Assembly: GCA_949357655.1 (NCBI GenBank)
Contig: CASHTG010000020.1
Span: 124,001-188,000, forward strand
Source of the DNA: Parascedosporium putredinis
Taxonomy: Eukaryota > Ascomycota > Sordariomycetes > Microascales > Microascaceae
Direction: 5' to 3'
DNA length: 64,000 nt
Positions 49,183-60,872 of this stretch are shown here, in pieces (position 1 is the first letter of the stretch; the number at the start of each line of letters is the position of its first letter). The notes below the pieces were generated by a model, which was not told the DNA's origin, ran no database searches, and saw only the letters and a list, made by a program, of their open reading frames with translations. Made by a program: the position numbers and the translations under genes.

Positions 49183-52100
49183 TTCGAGGGATGAGTGTTG
49201 CGAAAGGAAGAGAGATGGACGGGGCGAGTGATAGAGGGCGGAGGGTTTAGGGGATTGAGTAGACCCAAACAGCTATTCTCGTCAAGTCGTGTGCGCTTGC
49301 GAGACGGGGAGCTTGGGACGACGAGGCGGCCCTGTATGCAACAGCACCTGGCAAATGTGCCGGTCAGGCACACTCGGGTTGGCTGGTCGCGTGGTGCAAG
49401 GCGCGGGTTCGGCGGGTTCGCTGTAAAATCGAATGAGCCTCGAAGATTGCGTCGATTTGCGAGTCTCAGAGAGAGCCCGATGGGGATGTGGTGTGAAAAC
49501 TGGGGAAGAGCTGGGTTTGGGTGTGGGGTACAATTTGCAGCAGAAGTAACGGCAAGGCCGTGTGCGTGTGGAGAGAGGGTGGGATGGGCAGGCAGATGAT
49601 TCGGCTCAAATGGATGTCGATAGGGAGGATCTTCCGACGCGAGTTGCTGGCGACGGAAACGGTAAGAAACAACCTGTTTGAAGCGAGGTCGATGGTGGAG
49701 GCCCCAGAAAGGTCTTTGCTGCCGCAAAATTGTCGAATGCGATTTCTGCGCCCTTCTCTATTTGTTTGGGAGGTGGACGGGGGTGGATGGGAAGAGGAAA
49801 AGGTGCTTGTGCGTGCCTTGTCCGCTGAAAAATTGGGTTCCAGGGGCAAGGGGTTCGAAAACCAGAGGGACGGGAATCTCGTGCACAAGGTTTCGTTGAC
49901 TTTCGTTCACACCAGCCAAAGTTGTCGAAAAAGGGCTTTCTCCCGCAAGGTCGCCTGGCTTCGAAAGGATGGGGAGGAGCAAGAAACAGGCTTGGGAGTA
50001 TATGTAGTGAAGGGAATCGTTAGTCGTAGTTACTCGATGATGGCAACGATCACAGGCTGAAACAAGGCCGCTGGTAATCCTGCCAGGAGGCACGGAAAAT
50101 CTTCCAAGAGTAGAAACAAGCCGGACCCGCAGGCGGTTGCTGTCGCCGGCTAGGACGAGAACTCTTTTTTCTTTTTTTTTGCTTTGGCGTGAATCGAAGA
50201 AGAGAAGAAAAAAGAGGACGAGCAAGAACAGAGAGGATGGCCACACCACAGGTTGGCGGAAAAAGAGTGTGGGAAAGGGGCAAGGAGAGAGGAAGGGTGG
50301 AGAGAGGGAGGTTACAAGGAGGGCTCTGGTCAGCGAGTGAACAGAGGATCTCGAGAGAAGAGGAATTTCCGGTTCGGGTGGTTTCCACACAGAGAGCTCC
50401 TCAGGAGGTAATAATAGGCAAGGAAAAATGCAACGTGCTGGGCACGGACGCGGTCGTGGCACAGGAGAGACGACGAACCAAAAGCACTCGATCAATGGAG
50501 ACTGGGCCTCAGCCAGGTCATTCATTATCCACTGATCCATCAAAAGTGCAGTCAGAATGGTAAGAAGACCAGCGTCGATTTTGCCCCAGCTGCCTCCCCT
50601 CCCCTTCCCCCAAAGCGCAGCACACTAGGCCAGGCCTGAATGGAATCATGATGAGATGAGACGCAGCCTGTTGGCCCAGAGCATTGATGTTCCTTCCCCA
50701 AGATGAAGTCCTTCGGTACGTATTCGACTGACCAAAACCCAACGGAAGCGGCCAATTGGCCAGGGCGGCTCAGCACAGGGCCATGGGCAAGCCACTAATA
50801 CACTGGTGTGAATAGTGGGGGTACACGAGCATCAATCAATCAGACGGACCCGTTCCACTGCGACTTCCCTAAACCCACACAGTCGAAGGAATGGATCTGA
50901 TGTACCTGTTGCCTGTATATTCCGAGTTCGCTAGGCTAGTATTATTAGTAGAGCTGATGCCTCAAGGAGCTGGTCTCGACGCTGAACCGAAAAACATCTA
51001 CTTGGACAGAGTGGGTTCCAGAATTGGGGCTGTACAACAACCTAGCAATGCTACTGCTCGGCTGGCTGATGACTTGATGACCCTGGAATCAATCTGATGT
51101 ACAAGTAGTATCATTCCATGTCGATTTTTGTTTCCTTCCTTCCCGGAGGACGGAGCTGTGTGCCGGGCCCCCTATCAAAGCTTTTACCTCTTGCCCCTTT
51201 GGAGGAGAGCGAGTCCACCCTCCAAACACGCCATCTAACTGTAGTTAGTAGCCTGGCTACCCATTGAGCCCCTTGTCAATAGCAGTCAGCTGTGAACAGC
51301 TCAAGCCAGGCCTCCCTCGCCAGCATCAAACCCCAGAAAAGCATCAATTTGCTCATGCGTAACGCAATGAATACATCAATGTTGGCCACTTCGATCACGA
51401 ACGCCTCGCAATGCGCGCCCCACTCACACTTGATCAGTCAATGCTTCCGAGGGTGATGAGAAGAGACAAAAAGGCCAAGCGGAAGATGATCAACCCTTGA
51501 GGAGCATGCGAAGGATCAAGTGTTGGGGGAAAGCTTCTAGCGTGCGGTGCCGAGGCGAGTACCTTTTTATCTGGGACCTAGTGTACATCCACCACCCATC
51601 AACGATGTACGGAGTACGTTTCCGAGCAAACCAGGTCCTGCCGCTCGTAGTTTTCCCAGCCTGCGAGGTTATGCCCAGGGCTGCATGGTTCTCTGACAGA
51701 TACCTCTGGGTTCGTAGCATGCGTGAAGCCAACGAATAAGCTGGGGTGCAGTTCGAGCCGTGCGTGCGTGTCCCCTCTGACTTTGATAGACACGCACGAT
51801 CGATCAATCAATTGATCTTTGTCTCGGCGCCTTCCTCCCTCCCGCCTAGGCGGATCCAAGGCACCGAGCGGCAAAGCAACCCCCTTTCCCATACAAAGTA
51901 GGACCGTGGCATTGACACCAGTGATAGATGAATTTCCCCCTCAGGCGTTCGTGAGGCCTGCCCGCGGCGAGCGGACGTCGAACGTCGGACAGACTGCAGG
52001 ATCGTCCGTCCTTGCACATGCAGTGATATATCCTTCTTGAATATCCCGTCCTCCAGACCACCACTCCAAAAGAAACCAACCAAGAAAAAAGAAAGAAGAA

Positions 52101-53892
52101 AAAACGGCTGGCGCACATTGCACATTCTCAATTGTTTCGGCCTTGCTGTGCTCCGCGCCGAGACACAACCCCCCAATTCGATGACGGGGAGTGGCCAAGC
52201 GCGAAGAAAGCCCACTCGCCTATGCTTTCTTTTTCTCGTTGGTCTTCTGTGGCTGCGCTCGTCCTTGCGCGTTTGAAAATGGTGGTTGAAAACGCTTCCT
52301 GTTACGGTGTAGATCCAGATCCCCTTCTCATCCAATATTCACGTCGCAAATATCCCTGGATTGGGCTATGGGGGCTTTGCCCGGCACTTGGGTCCCTGGA
52401 TCCGGAGACTTTTTTTTTTCTCTCTCTTCCTGTTTTCCAGTTTAGTGTAAATATCAAATCATCTCAAAAGGATGCTCCAGGGTACCTTGGAAGCATTAAT
52501 TGATATCCCTTCCAAGGCTTAGCAGCCCGTTGTTGCTTTTTGCGAGCCGTCCCTCTACCTTCTGACGACATGGCAACCCCCTATCCGTAGACGAGGATTT
52601 GGGTGCATTGATGGGAGAGGGGGACCTAGAAAGCAATCATCGGTGATAATGTACAAGGGAAGGTTCTCAGGACAATATTGCTACCATTGACTTGACGATG
52701 ATCGTGGAAGGCACGGGCGCTCTGGGACGGATACCTCCCGACATGTTGGTTGACAGGCGCGTAATTGAGCTGTCTTCCCTGTCGTGGTGGCAGATTCAGG
52801 GGCCACACCTCAGACGCAAGGACTCGGCAACAAGCACCGCGAGCCGTCCAAAAGTGTTCAAATGGAACAAAACGTCTTACGCAAACAAAAAGTACATGGA
52901 AGTGCCCTTCCCCTCCTAGTTGATACACCTGAGCCGCAAAGCATAAACTCGTTTCCCTTCACCCTTCCCCTCCAAACGAAGAAGATGCAAAGAAGAGGAG
53001 GGGGAAAAAAGAAAGAAAAGGAAAGAAGTCGGCACCCGCTTCCTCTCCCCAAGAAAACCAACCAATACGTCACAAGGAGAGCCCACGTACCGCGCCCCAG
53101 GTGATCTTCGTTTCAACCTGGGGTGAGGCCGCGTGCTCCGCTTCCAAAAGTTCGATTCGGATCTTATCAGGGCAGGTTCTTTCATACTACCAGTCGCGGC
53201 CAATCGTGAGGGCTTGTCGCTAGCTGCCCATTCACATAAGATAGTAACCGCCTGTTTTCTTCTTTTCTTTTTTCTTCTTTTGTTTGCAGTTCGAGGCAGT
53301 TCGCGGTACGGGCCCCTCCCGTGGCTTAGACGTTCGAAGCACGTAACAAGTCCCACTACTCCCAGCCTTAAAAGGCAAGTAGGTTAATTCGAGACGAGAT
53401 AGGAAAGGCAAGGGGTATGAGGGTAGTGAGGGTTCCCTGAGAGGAGTCAAAAAAGGGTCATCCTTGTACAACTTCCCACTACCCCGAGAGCCTTCGGCCA
53501 TGGCGAGGTGTCGGCAGGTAAAGACTTCCGAAAACCCGCACGGATTCTGACACTACACACACCAGGCACCAAGGCGGCAAGTCTACCCACGCGGGAATGC
53601 GGTCGGAAATCTAAATGTATTTGGACAAACCGTCGAGACGGCCATGGTATATTTCTGGCCCCGCCTAGAGCTTATTCCTCGCATCTATTGTACGTCGGAT
53701 TGGCCCCGACCTTGGCCTTCCCTTTCCATTGTCCAGTCCCCATTGCGCCAAAGTATTTCCCCAATGCAGCCCGTCTTTTTCTCTTCAAGGTTGTACGTCG
53801 TCTCGGGGAGCCGCTAGGTTCTCAAAAAGATAGATACGCATCAGTTTCATTGCGGGTTTTTAGTTTCTTGTCGTTTGGGTAAAATTCGCAAT
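49183..53892. other. VTS1 upstream region and RPL29 3' region, 4.7 kb, no supportable gene
   Basis: The first 1.3 kb (49,183-50,500) is C/T-rich on the VTS1 sense strand and probably the VTS1 promoter and a long leader, as is common for fungal regulatory genes. From 50,500 to 53,890 I find only short frames without domains, plus T-rich and A-rich stretches (for example 52,080-52,105). A small gene could be hidden. Confidence 0.55.
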
Positions 53893-54447
53893 TTAAGCGG
53901 TCGTCCTCTTGCCCTCCTTGAGCTCCTTCTACAATGCAGTTAGCGACCATTCCTCGAACCCGTGGCCAAGCGCAGTCGTGCTGTCAAGACACGGCCGACG
54001 GAGAGCCAATATGCGGTCGGGGTAAAAGAGAGGGTTCATCATACAAGAGCCTTCATGGTGCCGTGAAGAGCATGACGATGGTTACGTCGGAACTTGGGGT
54101 CGACACCCTTGAGCGAGGGGTACCTCTGGGTCTTAGGCTTCTTGATACTGTAGGTCGGGAAGAAAAGAGAGGTCCATGTCAGCCACCAATATTCCTTGTC
54201 AATGTTCTGCCTTCCTTCTCGCTTCGGATTGTAGAGTTTCGGGCGCGCAGCTAGAGATCGTGGGAGTTCGGAGTCGTTCTTACCCGTTACGGTGAGCCTT
54301 CTTGGTCTGGTTGTGCTGGGACGAGTTCTTGGATTCTATTGAAAAGAGGCATTGTGAGCATGTGAACCGTCTGACATCAAAGGCCCCAAAAATCCGAGTA
54401 TCGCATGAGCCTTTCCGGTATGGAAAGAGGGTATACTCACTCGCCAT
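53893..54447 (-). CDS. RPL29: 60S ribosomal protein eL29
   Basis: Four exons: 54,447-54,441 (7 nt, ATG GCG A), 54,335-54,284, 54,147-54,045 and 53,928-53,893. All phases agree and no base is missing. The product is 65 residues: MAKSKNSSQHNQTKKAHRNG, then IKKPKTQRYPSLKGVDPKF, RRNHRHALHGTMKALKEL and a basic tail. This is the typical short, highly basic fungal eL29, located on the solvent side of the large ribosomal subunit. Introns have GTGAGT, GTAAGA and GTATGA donors. The translation start is too short to show up as an open frame, so automated calls can miss it. An E-box TCACGTGA lies 247 bp upstream. Confidence 0.97.
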
Positions 54448-55310
54448 TGTGAGAGATGTGGTGAGTCCTTGGGGGTTTAAAGACCGTGGGATTTGTCGTG
54501 AATGCGAGGTTGGACGTTGAAAATAGTTGAAAACCTGGCTTGACAGGGGAATTGAAAGATGAGGTGTGTGGGCCGGACTTTTCCTCCATTGCCCTAACAC
54601 GAACTGGATGCGGGGTGCAGCAGTTCCCAGCTGCTGCCGACTGACTCTACGCTGTGGCTCTGCAGTGCGTTGCGACCGGCTCGGAGCCGGAGTTCACGTG
54701 ACTGTGTTGAGGGGCCATGTCGTGTAGAACAGAAGCTGAATTGCTGAATCCGAATTGAAGTTGCTAAAGGGTGGGGCCAAATTTATTACCTAGCCACATC
54801 TCTTCGCGTATCTCTTCGCGCTTCAAGATCTAGACTCGCTCACTGTTGACCTATTCAATTGGTTTTGAATAAGAAGAGTAATGTTTGATTCGAGTCTATG
54901 TCCACTAGGGTAACAATATGCGCAAAACATGATGAAAAAAAAAAAAAAAACCAATCCGTATATGTGATAGGGGAAAGACACATATCTAACCCAGCCTTCT
55001 AACTACCATGCATGGATCCCTCCTCTCTCCCCTCTCCTCCAAATGGTCGTACAGTAGGGTCTGGCCGTTACATTTTGTTTTTAAAGGAAAAAAACTCCGC
55101 CAGCGCTCCGGGACTTTGCGAGGAAGAAGGGCCTGTCTAACGAGTCCCTCATCGCAAACTCTGGGAACACGCCCGCCCGCTTGCCCACCGGTATGAAGGG
55201 TTGGTTGGTCTTTCGCAAACGACTATATGAACAAGGGCAGGGTGTGAGCTAGCCAGCGCGGCGGCTCCCAGGAGTGTATCGAAGGGTTGGTGGACGCGAG
55301 CATGGCGAGC
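54448..55310. other. RPL29 promoter and PMP47-type carrier 3' region
   Basis: The interval lies upstream of RPL29 and downstream of the carrier stop. It holds the E-box at 54,694-54,701 and an A run at 54,934-54,950. I see no coding signal. Confidence 0.6.
54694..54701. promoter_or_regulatory. Palindromic E-box TCACGTGA upstream of RPL29
   Basis: An exact 8-bp palindrome 247 bp upstream of the RPL29 ATG, matching those before MRPL6 and GCN20. Cbf1-type factors are known at ribosomal protein promoters in some ascomycete yeasts. The role here is inferred. Confidence 0.5.
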
Positions 55311-56596
55311 CTATGAGACAACCTTCCTCAAGACAACACCCTGGGCGGCCGCCAGCCTGTTGGCACGGAGGGTCTTGAGGTATCGGAAGAAGAGGATAAA
55401 GATGAGCTCCATCCTCTCCTTGGTCATCATGAGGATGCCCTGGACGAGAAGACCCTTGGAGATCTGGGGGCCGATGCCCTTGAACAGGCCAGCGACTCCC
55501 TCATTGTCAACAATGAACTTCATGACCTCGCCGAAGCTCTTGAAGGGCTTGCCGTTGCGGGCCTTGGGGGCTTGGACTGGAGGCCGACCTTGGCGACGAT
55601 GAGGGGCTGGGTGGCAATCGTAGCAAGAGCCTTGGACATAGCACCGAGGCCTATTCATGGAATACATGATTAGTATGAAGGAGAGAGAAAAAAAAAGAGG
55701 GCCGAAATACACTCCTTCAAAGACGGAGAAGGGTTTGGGCCGGGCGAAACGTACAGAAAGCCTCCCAAGGCTTGAGAGCCTTGCGGCCGGGGAAAAGGAC
55801 CTCCTTCAACCTCTCGTAGGCGCCGTAGGTGATGGCAGGGTTGACGACGAGGACCAAGCTGGCCTTCAAGCCCCTCCAAAGGCCGCTCACACCGTCGGGT
55901 CCGTCGATGACCTCCTTGGCGGTCTCGAGCATGCCCTTGCGCTCATCCTTGCGCTGAGTCTGCTGGCGGGTTGTGACGACGGCAACGGGTATCGTGAAGA
56001 TCTGGGCAACGGCTCCAGCAATGGCGCCAAGACCGAGCTCGGCGAGGGTCGAGGGCGGTACGGAGGCCCGGCCAGACTTGAGGTAGAGAGTCCTCACGAT
56101 CGAATACCAGTAGAAGTAGGCAAAATTGGTGGAGGCGACACCGATAAGAGAGCCCGTAATACCGGCGTAGAGGCCGGCGACGCCCTCGTCGCCTACGATA
56201 CGGGTAAGGGCATCCCAGGTAGAACTGTAGTGAGGATCCTCATCCGCAGCCGCCTCGGCATCCTCAGCCTCAGCCTTCTTTGCCTTGTTGCCGGGGTTGA
56301 CCTGGACTTGAAGCCTCGTCTTGACACTAGATGGACGTGAGCATGAGTAAGTAAAAGGTCAAAAGAGTAGCGGGGTCGGTGTAGTGTCAAATGGTTGGGG
56401 GATTTGTTTCCATGCATCTTCCATTTTTTCTTCCCTTGGATTGCCGGTGAAGTGAAGCAATTGGGAACCCCGCCGAGCTTCGGCGCAACTTACATGTCAA
56501 GCGGGTAAACGAGAGCGTTCGCGAGAACGGCACCCGTCGCGCCGGCGGCGGCACGTCCCCAAGGGAAATTAGATCCTGCTTCGACTGAGCGGCCAT
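55311..56596 (-). CDS. PMP47-type peroxisomal adenine nucleotide carrier (mitochondrial carrier family; two indels)
   Basis: Three exons: 56,596-56,494, 56,326-55,755 and 55,650-55,311. Restored length is about 338 residues, normal for this family. Three carrier repeats are visible. The first signature is split by intron 1 (YPLDIVKTRLQVQVNP), the second is near IPVAVVTTRQQTQ, and the third is TQPLIVAKVGLQSKPP. These correspond to the PX[DE]XX[KR] motifs, the later ones degenerate as in PMP47/ANT1 proteins, which exchange ATP for AMP across the peroxisomal membrane for fatty-acid activation. An insert rich in Ala/Glu (AEAEDAEAAADEDP) lies after the first helix pair. A base is missing near 56,581 (start region) and in the C run at plus-strand 55,566-55,570. 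Another peroxisomal or mitochondrial carrier is possible, but the overall sequence best fits PMP47. Confidence 0.85.
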
Positions 56597-58062
56597 TCTA
56601 TAAAACCCAAAAAGTATTGGTCTCGGGAGGTGGTGAGAGGCTGGAGGCTCGAGAAATGCGAGGGTGGGAGAAAGGTTCGAAAACCCTGGGACAACGAGCG
56701 GTTCAAAGGAACTGCCGGCAACTGAGATGCACGTGCGACGGAGTGAGTGACAGGCTTTGTGACAGCACCTTTGCCGAGCTATACTTTGTCACGTCAAAAG
56801 GGGATTTGGTTTTTTTCTTCTTCTTTTTCACAACAAGCCCGGTGAAGAAGGAGAGAAAAATAACAGTGGCAGAAATTGGGAAGAGAAAGGAGAGAGGGAT
56901 CGAGAATCGATACAGGGATTCCGATTCAACAACGGGGGATAAAAAAAGAGGGCCAATGCCAGAATCCCGAGGCCCTTGGCTGGGCTGGGAGCAATTGCAC
57001 TAGCGACGACCTCAGAAACTGGGGAAAGCCGCACTGCGATTTCCCTTTCTATCTTACCGGCGACCGAACCTCGGCCCCCGCCTCAGCGCTGGGCCAAAGT
57101 CGGCTAATGCGTCATCGGCACCAAAGTAGCGTCTATTTCACGCAATCGGGGTTTCGTGCCTCATCGGGGTACCCCTCCAGCTTTCCCTCCCCCACTATCA
57201 ATTGATATTGGTTCCCACCCTTTTATCCCCCTTATCACCTTAAAACCCCCTTCCTCTCTGTCCCCTTCCTAATTGACCCTTTTAGGCCTATTATTATCTC
57301 TAAGGCTGCTAGTCTGGGCTGATCTGGGCTGCGCGCACACGCACATGGATGGGGGAAAAAAACAAAAAGGCTGGTGAAACATAGGAACGAGGGCAAACAA
57401 GTACCCCATTCCTCTTGGCCTTCTGTGATGGTCGTAACCTTGACCTTGCAAGCTAGCTTCGACCCATATAAAATCCCGCATTAGGAATCCCAAGGGGTAT
57501 TGCTGCTCGCAGAATCGAAGGCAAGAGATTGAGCTGAAATCGAGCAACACGGACGTGGGAGGCGCGAAGCGCGTTGAGAAGCACTTTTCCTGCGTGTTAG
57601 ACAACCCCTAAAAACGCCGACGATCCCTTGTACCTGACGTCACGCCAACGGACCAGACCTTTTTCACTTGGGCCGAAGCCCCCTGTAGGTAGCTCGCAAC
57701 GTGCGCTCAACCCCCTCACTATGGGAAAGAATCGCACTTTCTACATAGCCATTGCTGCATAATACGATGGAGAGACAAGCTGCTGTGAGTTATACCTCGG
57801 AGGAAGGTGGGGCATAAGGCTTGCCGGGGTGGTTTCGGTCTTTTATATTGTCTCCCTTTCTTCTCGTTGGCAATATCTCGCCCCTGCCCTTTATCTTCGC
57901 CGTTCACGGCGTAGCTAGGAAAGGCTCCCTTCTCTTACCTCCTTCGCCCTTGTCGTGAGCCGACCCACCACGGTGCCTAGGAACATGCCTATTCCAAGCT
58001 TCATTTATATCAAATGGTCGGTTGCTGATGGCAGGGCTCCATTGCCCTGATGGTTCTCATAG
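56597..58062. other. Divergent promoter region between the PMP47-type carrier and PalB
   Basis: About 1.5 kb between two divergent genes. It contains a CACGTG core (GCACGTGC) near 56,729-56,736 and purine-rich sequence at 56,840-56,950. It should also hold the missing first exon of PalB, which I could not place. Confidence 0.55.
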
Positions 58063-60872
58063 GAGGAGGAAAGCTTGATTGGCACGTCTAGCCCACAAGA
58101 TGCTTTGGAGCATGCCATCAAGGCGGCGGAGCTCTACATGAGGGCTTCGCGTGAGGCCCAAGGAACGACGGACCGCTCGCGTATTCGAGGCAAGATTGAA
58201 GAGATGATTACTCTCGCCGAGTATCTCAAGAGCCCCTCTACTAAGGAGCTCATCCAGCCAAAACAAGACCGCCAGCTCACACCTCGGGAAATGGTTGCTC
58301 TTCTTCAGTCTTCAAAACTCAATGGGAATAACTTCCCTCCTTGGCGAACGAGCCACGCGGATCCGGGCGCATTTTCTCCCAAAGCGGGCCAGGAACTCTA
58401 CACGTATGCATTCTATGCTTTCCTTAGACCTGGGGGTCCCACTATGCGCCCTGTCTAGCCCGGGGCCATCGAACAAAGGTTAACGAACTAACTGTCTGTC
58501 TGTCCGTCCGTGATCAGTGACCCTACCCCGTTCCCGCTGTCAAAGCTACAGCTGGACAACTTCGAGGGCTGGAAGAGGCCCAACGATTTACCCACCGCTT
58601 TGCAATCTCTGTCGCTCTCTAGCAACTCACCAGCCCGGTGGCTAGAGGTCCTGCCCACCAGTGATCTCGTCCAAGATGTAACGGCCGACTGTTCGGTGGT
58701 TGCTAGTCTTTGCTCCGCCATGAGATTATTCTGTCGCAAGGAGCGTTCTGTGCGTAAACCATAGCCAAACTAGAGGCCCTCTTTCACGTTGGCCAACGTA
58801 TTACCCCTGCTAACTATAACCGTAGCTCTTGAGAGGCCTCATGTTCCCGTTCGATCCGGACCGCAAACAGTTGCTGAACTCTGAAAACGGAAAGTACATC
58901 TTCCGAATGAACTTCAACGGGTGTTTCCGCAAGATCGAGATTGATGACCGGTTACCTGCCGCCAAGACAGATCGCGCCTTGTACGTGACCGACCGGCAGA
59001 ACCCTACCGTGATTTGGCCGGCCCTCATGGAAAAGGCCTATCTCAAGATTCGCGGCGGCTACGATTTCCCTGGCAGTAACTCTTGCACCGATTTATGGGT
59101 TCTCACCGGCTGGGTGCCCCAGCAAATCTTCCTGCAAAGGTGAGTTGAGCCTAGCCTCACCCAAACCCCTATCCTATCCCGCTTCTGGTTTAACCGGCCA
59201 CCCTCCCCTCCCCTAGGGACGCCCTTGACCTCGATCAAGAATGGGACACCATTGTCCAAGCCTTCAAGACGGGCAACGTCCTCGTCACCCTGGGCACTGG
59301 TCGCATCTCTGCCTCCGAGGAAGCGGCCACTGGTCTTGTTGGGGAACACGACTATGGCATTCTCGATGTAGATTCCGATCCGGATAGGCGGCGATTGTTG
59401 ATCAAGAACCCTTGGCGTACGGGAGAAAGGTGGAACGAGCTAGGGTCCACAACCATCTCGAGCCCACCGGCGGAAGACGGCGGTGGCGGCGGTAGCCCGC
59501 CAGCTGGCCTACATGATCAAACCGGTACATTTTGGATGAGCCTTGCGGACGTCTCCCAACACTTCGAGTCCATGTACCTCAACTGGAACCCTGCCCTGTT
59601 CCGGAACCGCCAAGATTTCCATTTCGACTGGGACCTGAAACCGAGGAAGAACATGTCATCTACCGTCGTCGACAACCCCCAGTACTCGGTGACGCCCAGC
59701 GCCGACGGGTCCGTGTGGGTGCTGCTCGCCCGCCACTTCACCGACGAGGAAGTGGGTCTCATTAAGCGACGGTCTCAGAGCGTGGACGAGGATGCTCGAG
59801 TCGAGGTGGGATTCATGAGCATCTACGTGTTCGAGGACCACGGCAAGAGGGTGCAAAAGCTCACGCGAGACTTGCACCACGGACCCTTTGTGGACTCACC
59901 GCAGACCCTGCTCAAGTTCCGCGTCGAGAGTGGGAAAAGGTACACCGTCGTCCCCGTGCAGGAGAAGCTCCCAATGGCCCGCTGCCGCTTCACGCTCTCC
60001 TTCTTCTCGAACCAGAGCCTCGGCATCGCACCCGCCCAGGACGCCATGCGCTACTCCACCGACATGTCGAGCTCGTGGACCAGACGCACAGCCGGCGGCA
60101 ACTCGGGCTCCGTGAACTACGGCACGAACCCCCAGTTCAGCATCACCCTCACGCGCCAGTCCTCCCTCTCCCTCCTGCTCTGCACCGACAGCCCCAACGT
60201 CCCCGTGCACATCGACCTCGTCTGGGCCGGCGGCGACCGCGTCGGCCCCTCCCTCGCCATCAAGGACGTCCTCGCCGACTCCGATGCTTACGTCCGCGGC
60301 TGCGCCGTCCTCGACGTCCCCTCAGTCGACCCGGGTACCTACACCGCTGTCTGCTCCACGTTCGAGGCCGGCCAACTCGCCGACTTTGCCTTCCGCGTCG
60401 GCTCCTCCGCCCCCACGTCATCCGTGCCATCCCCCGGAGGGCTCCGGCCGCCTGCGCACGCAACTCACCCCTTTCGTCTTCGCCGAGGGCGAGTCCTGCC
60501 TCCGCGCCCCGCTCAGCATCGCCCGCCTCACCCGCATGTGCGCCTCCGTCCGCCGCGCCACCATCCCCTCCGCCCACGCCCACGCCCACGACCTCGGTCC
60601 CCGACGGTCCTCCACCCCGCTCAAAATCGCCGTCGTCACCGGCCGCGGACCCCGCGAACACGTCCTCGGCGTCTCGGGGGTGGGGAGTACGCAGAGCCTA
60701 CCGCCGGGCTCAGGACCCCCGACTTCGACGTCGAGCCCGGTAGGGCCGTCGATGATGGCGGCTTATGGGTGGTCGTCGAGAGGGTGGGGGTCACTCGAGC
60801 CGCGAGACGTTCCAGGTGGACCTTCTGGGAGATGCGCCCATCAGCGCCGGGACCTGGGAAGATGCCTCATAA
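58063..60872 (+). CDS. palB: PalB/Rim13, calpain-like protease of the PacC pH-signalling pathway (four indels, first exon unresolved)
   Basis: Exons seen: 58,063-58,403, 58,518-58,749, 58,826-59,139 and 59,217-60,872. The product is about 849 residues. An N-terminal MIT domain (HAIKAAELYMRASREA, then IEEMITLAEYLKSP) allows ESCRT-III binding. The calpain catalytic core follows, with the triad visible: Cys in ADCSVVASLC (codon 58,690-58,692), His in GEHDYGILDV (59,347-59,349) and Asn in IKNPW (59,407-59,409). C2-like beta domains make up the rest, ending GTWEDAS. The protease triggers proteolytic activation of PacC/Rim101 at alkaline pH. There is no in-frame ATG before the first conserved residues; a TAG at 58,060-58,062 also fits a splice acceptor, so a short upstream exon is likely. 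Missing bases are at 60,410-60,414, 60,431-60,435, 60,676-60,685 and 60,786-60,790, all in C or G runs. Confidence 0.95.

Noticed and set aside
60260..60661. Gly/Arg-rich minus-strand frame
   Set aside because: Antisense shadow of the GC-rich palB 3' part.
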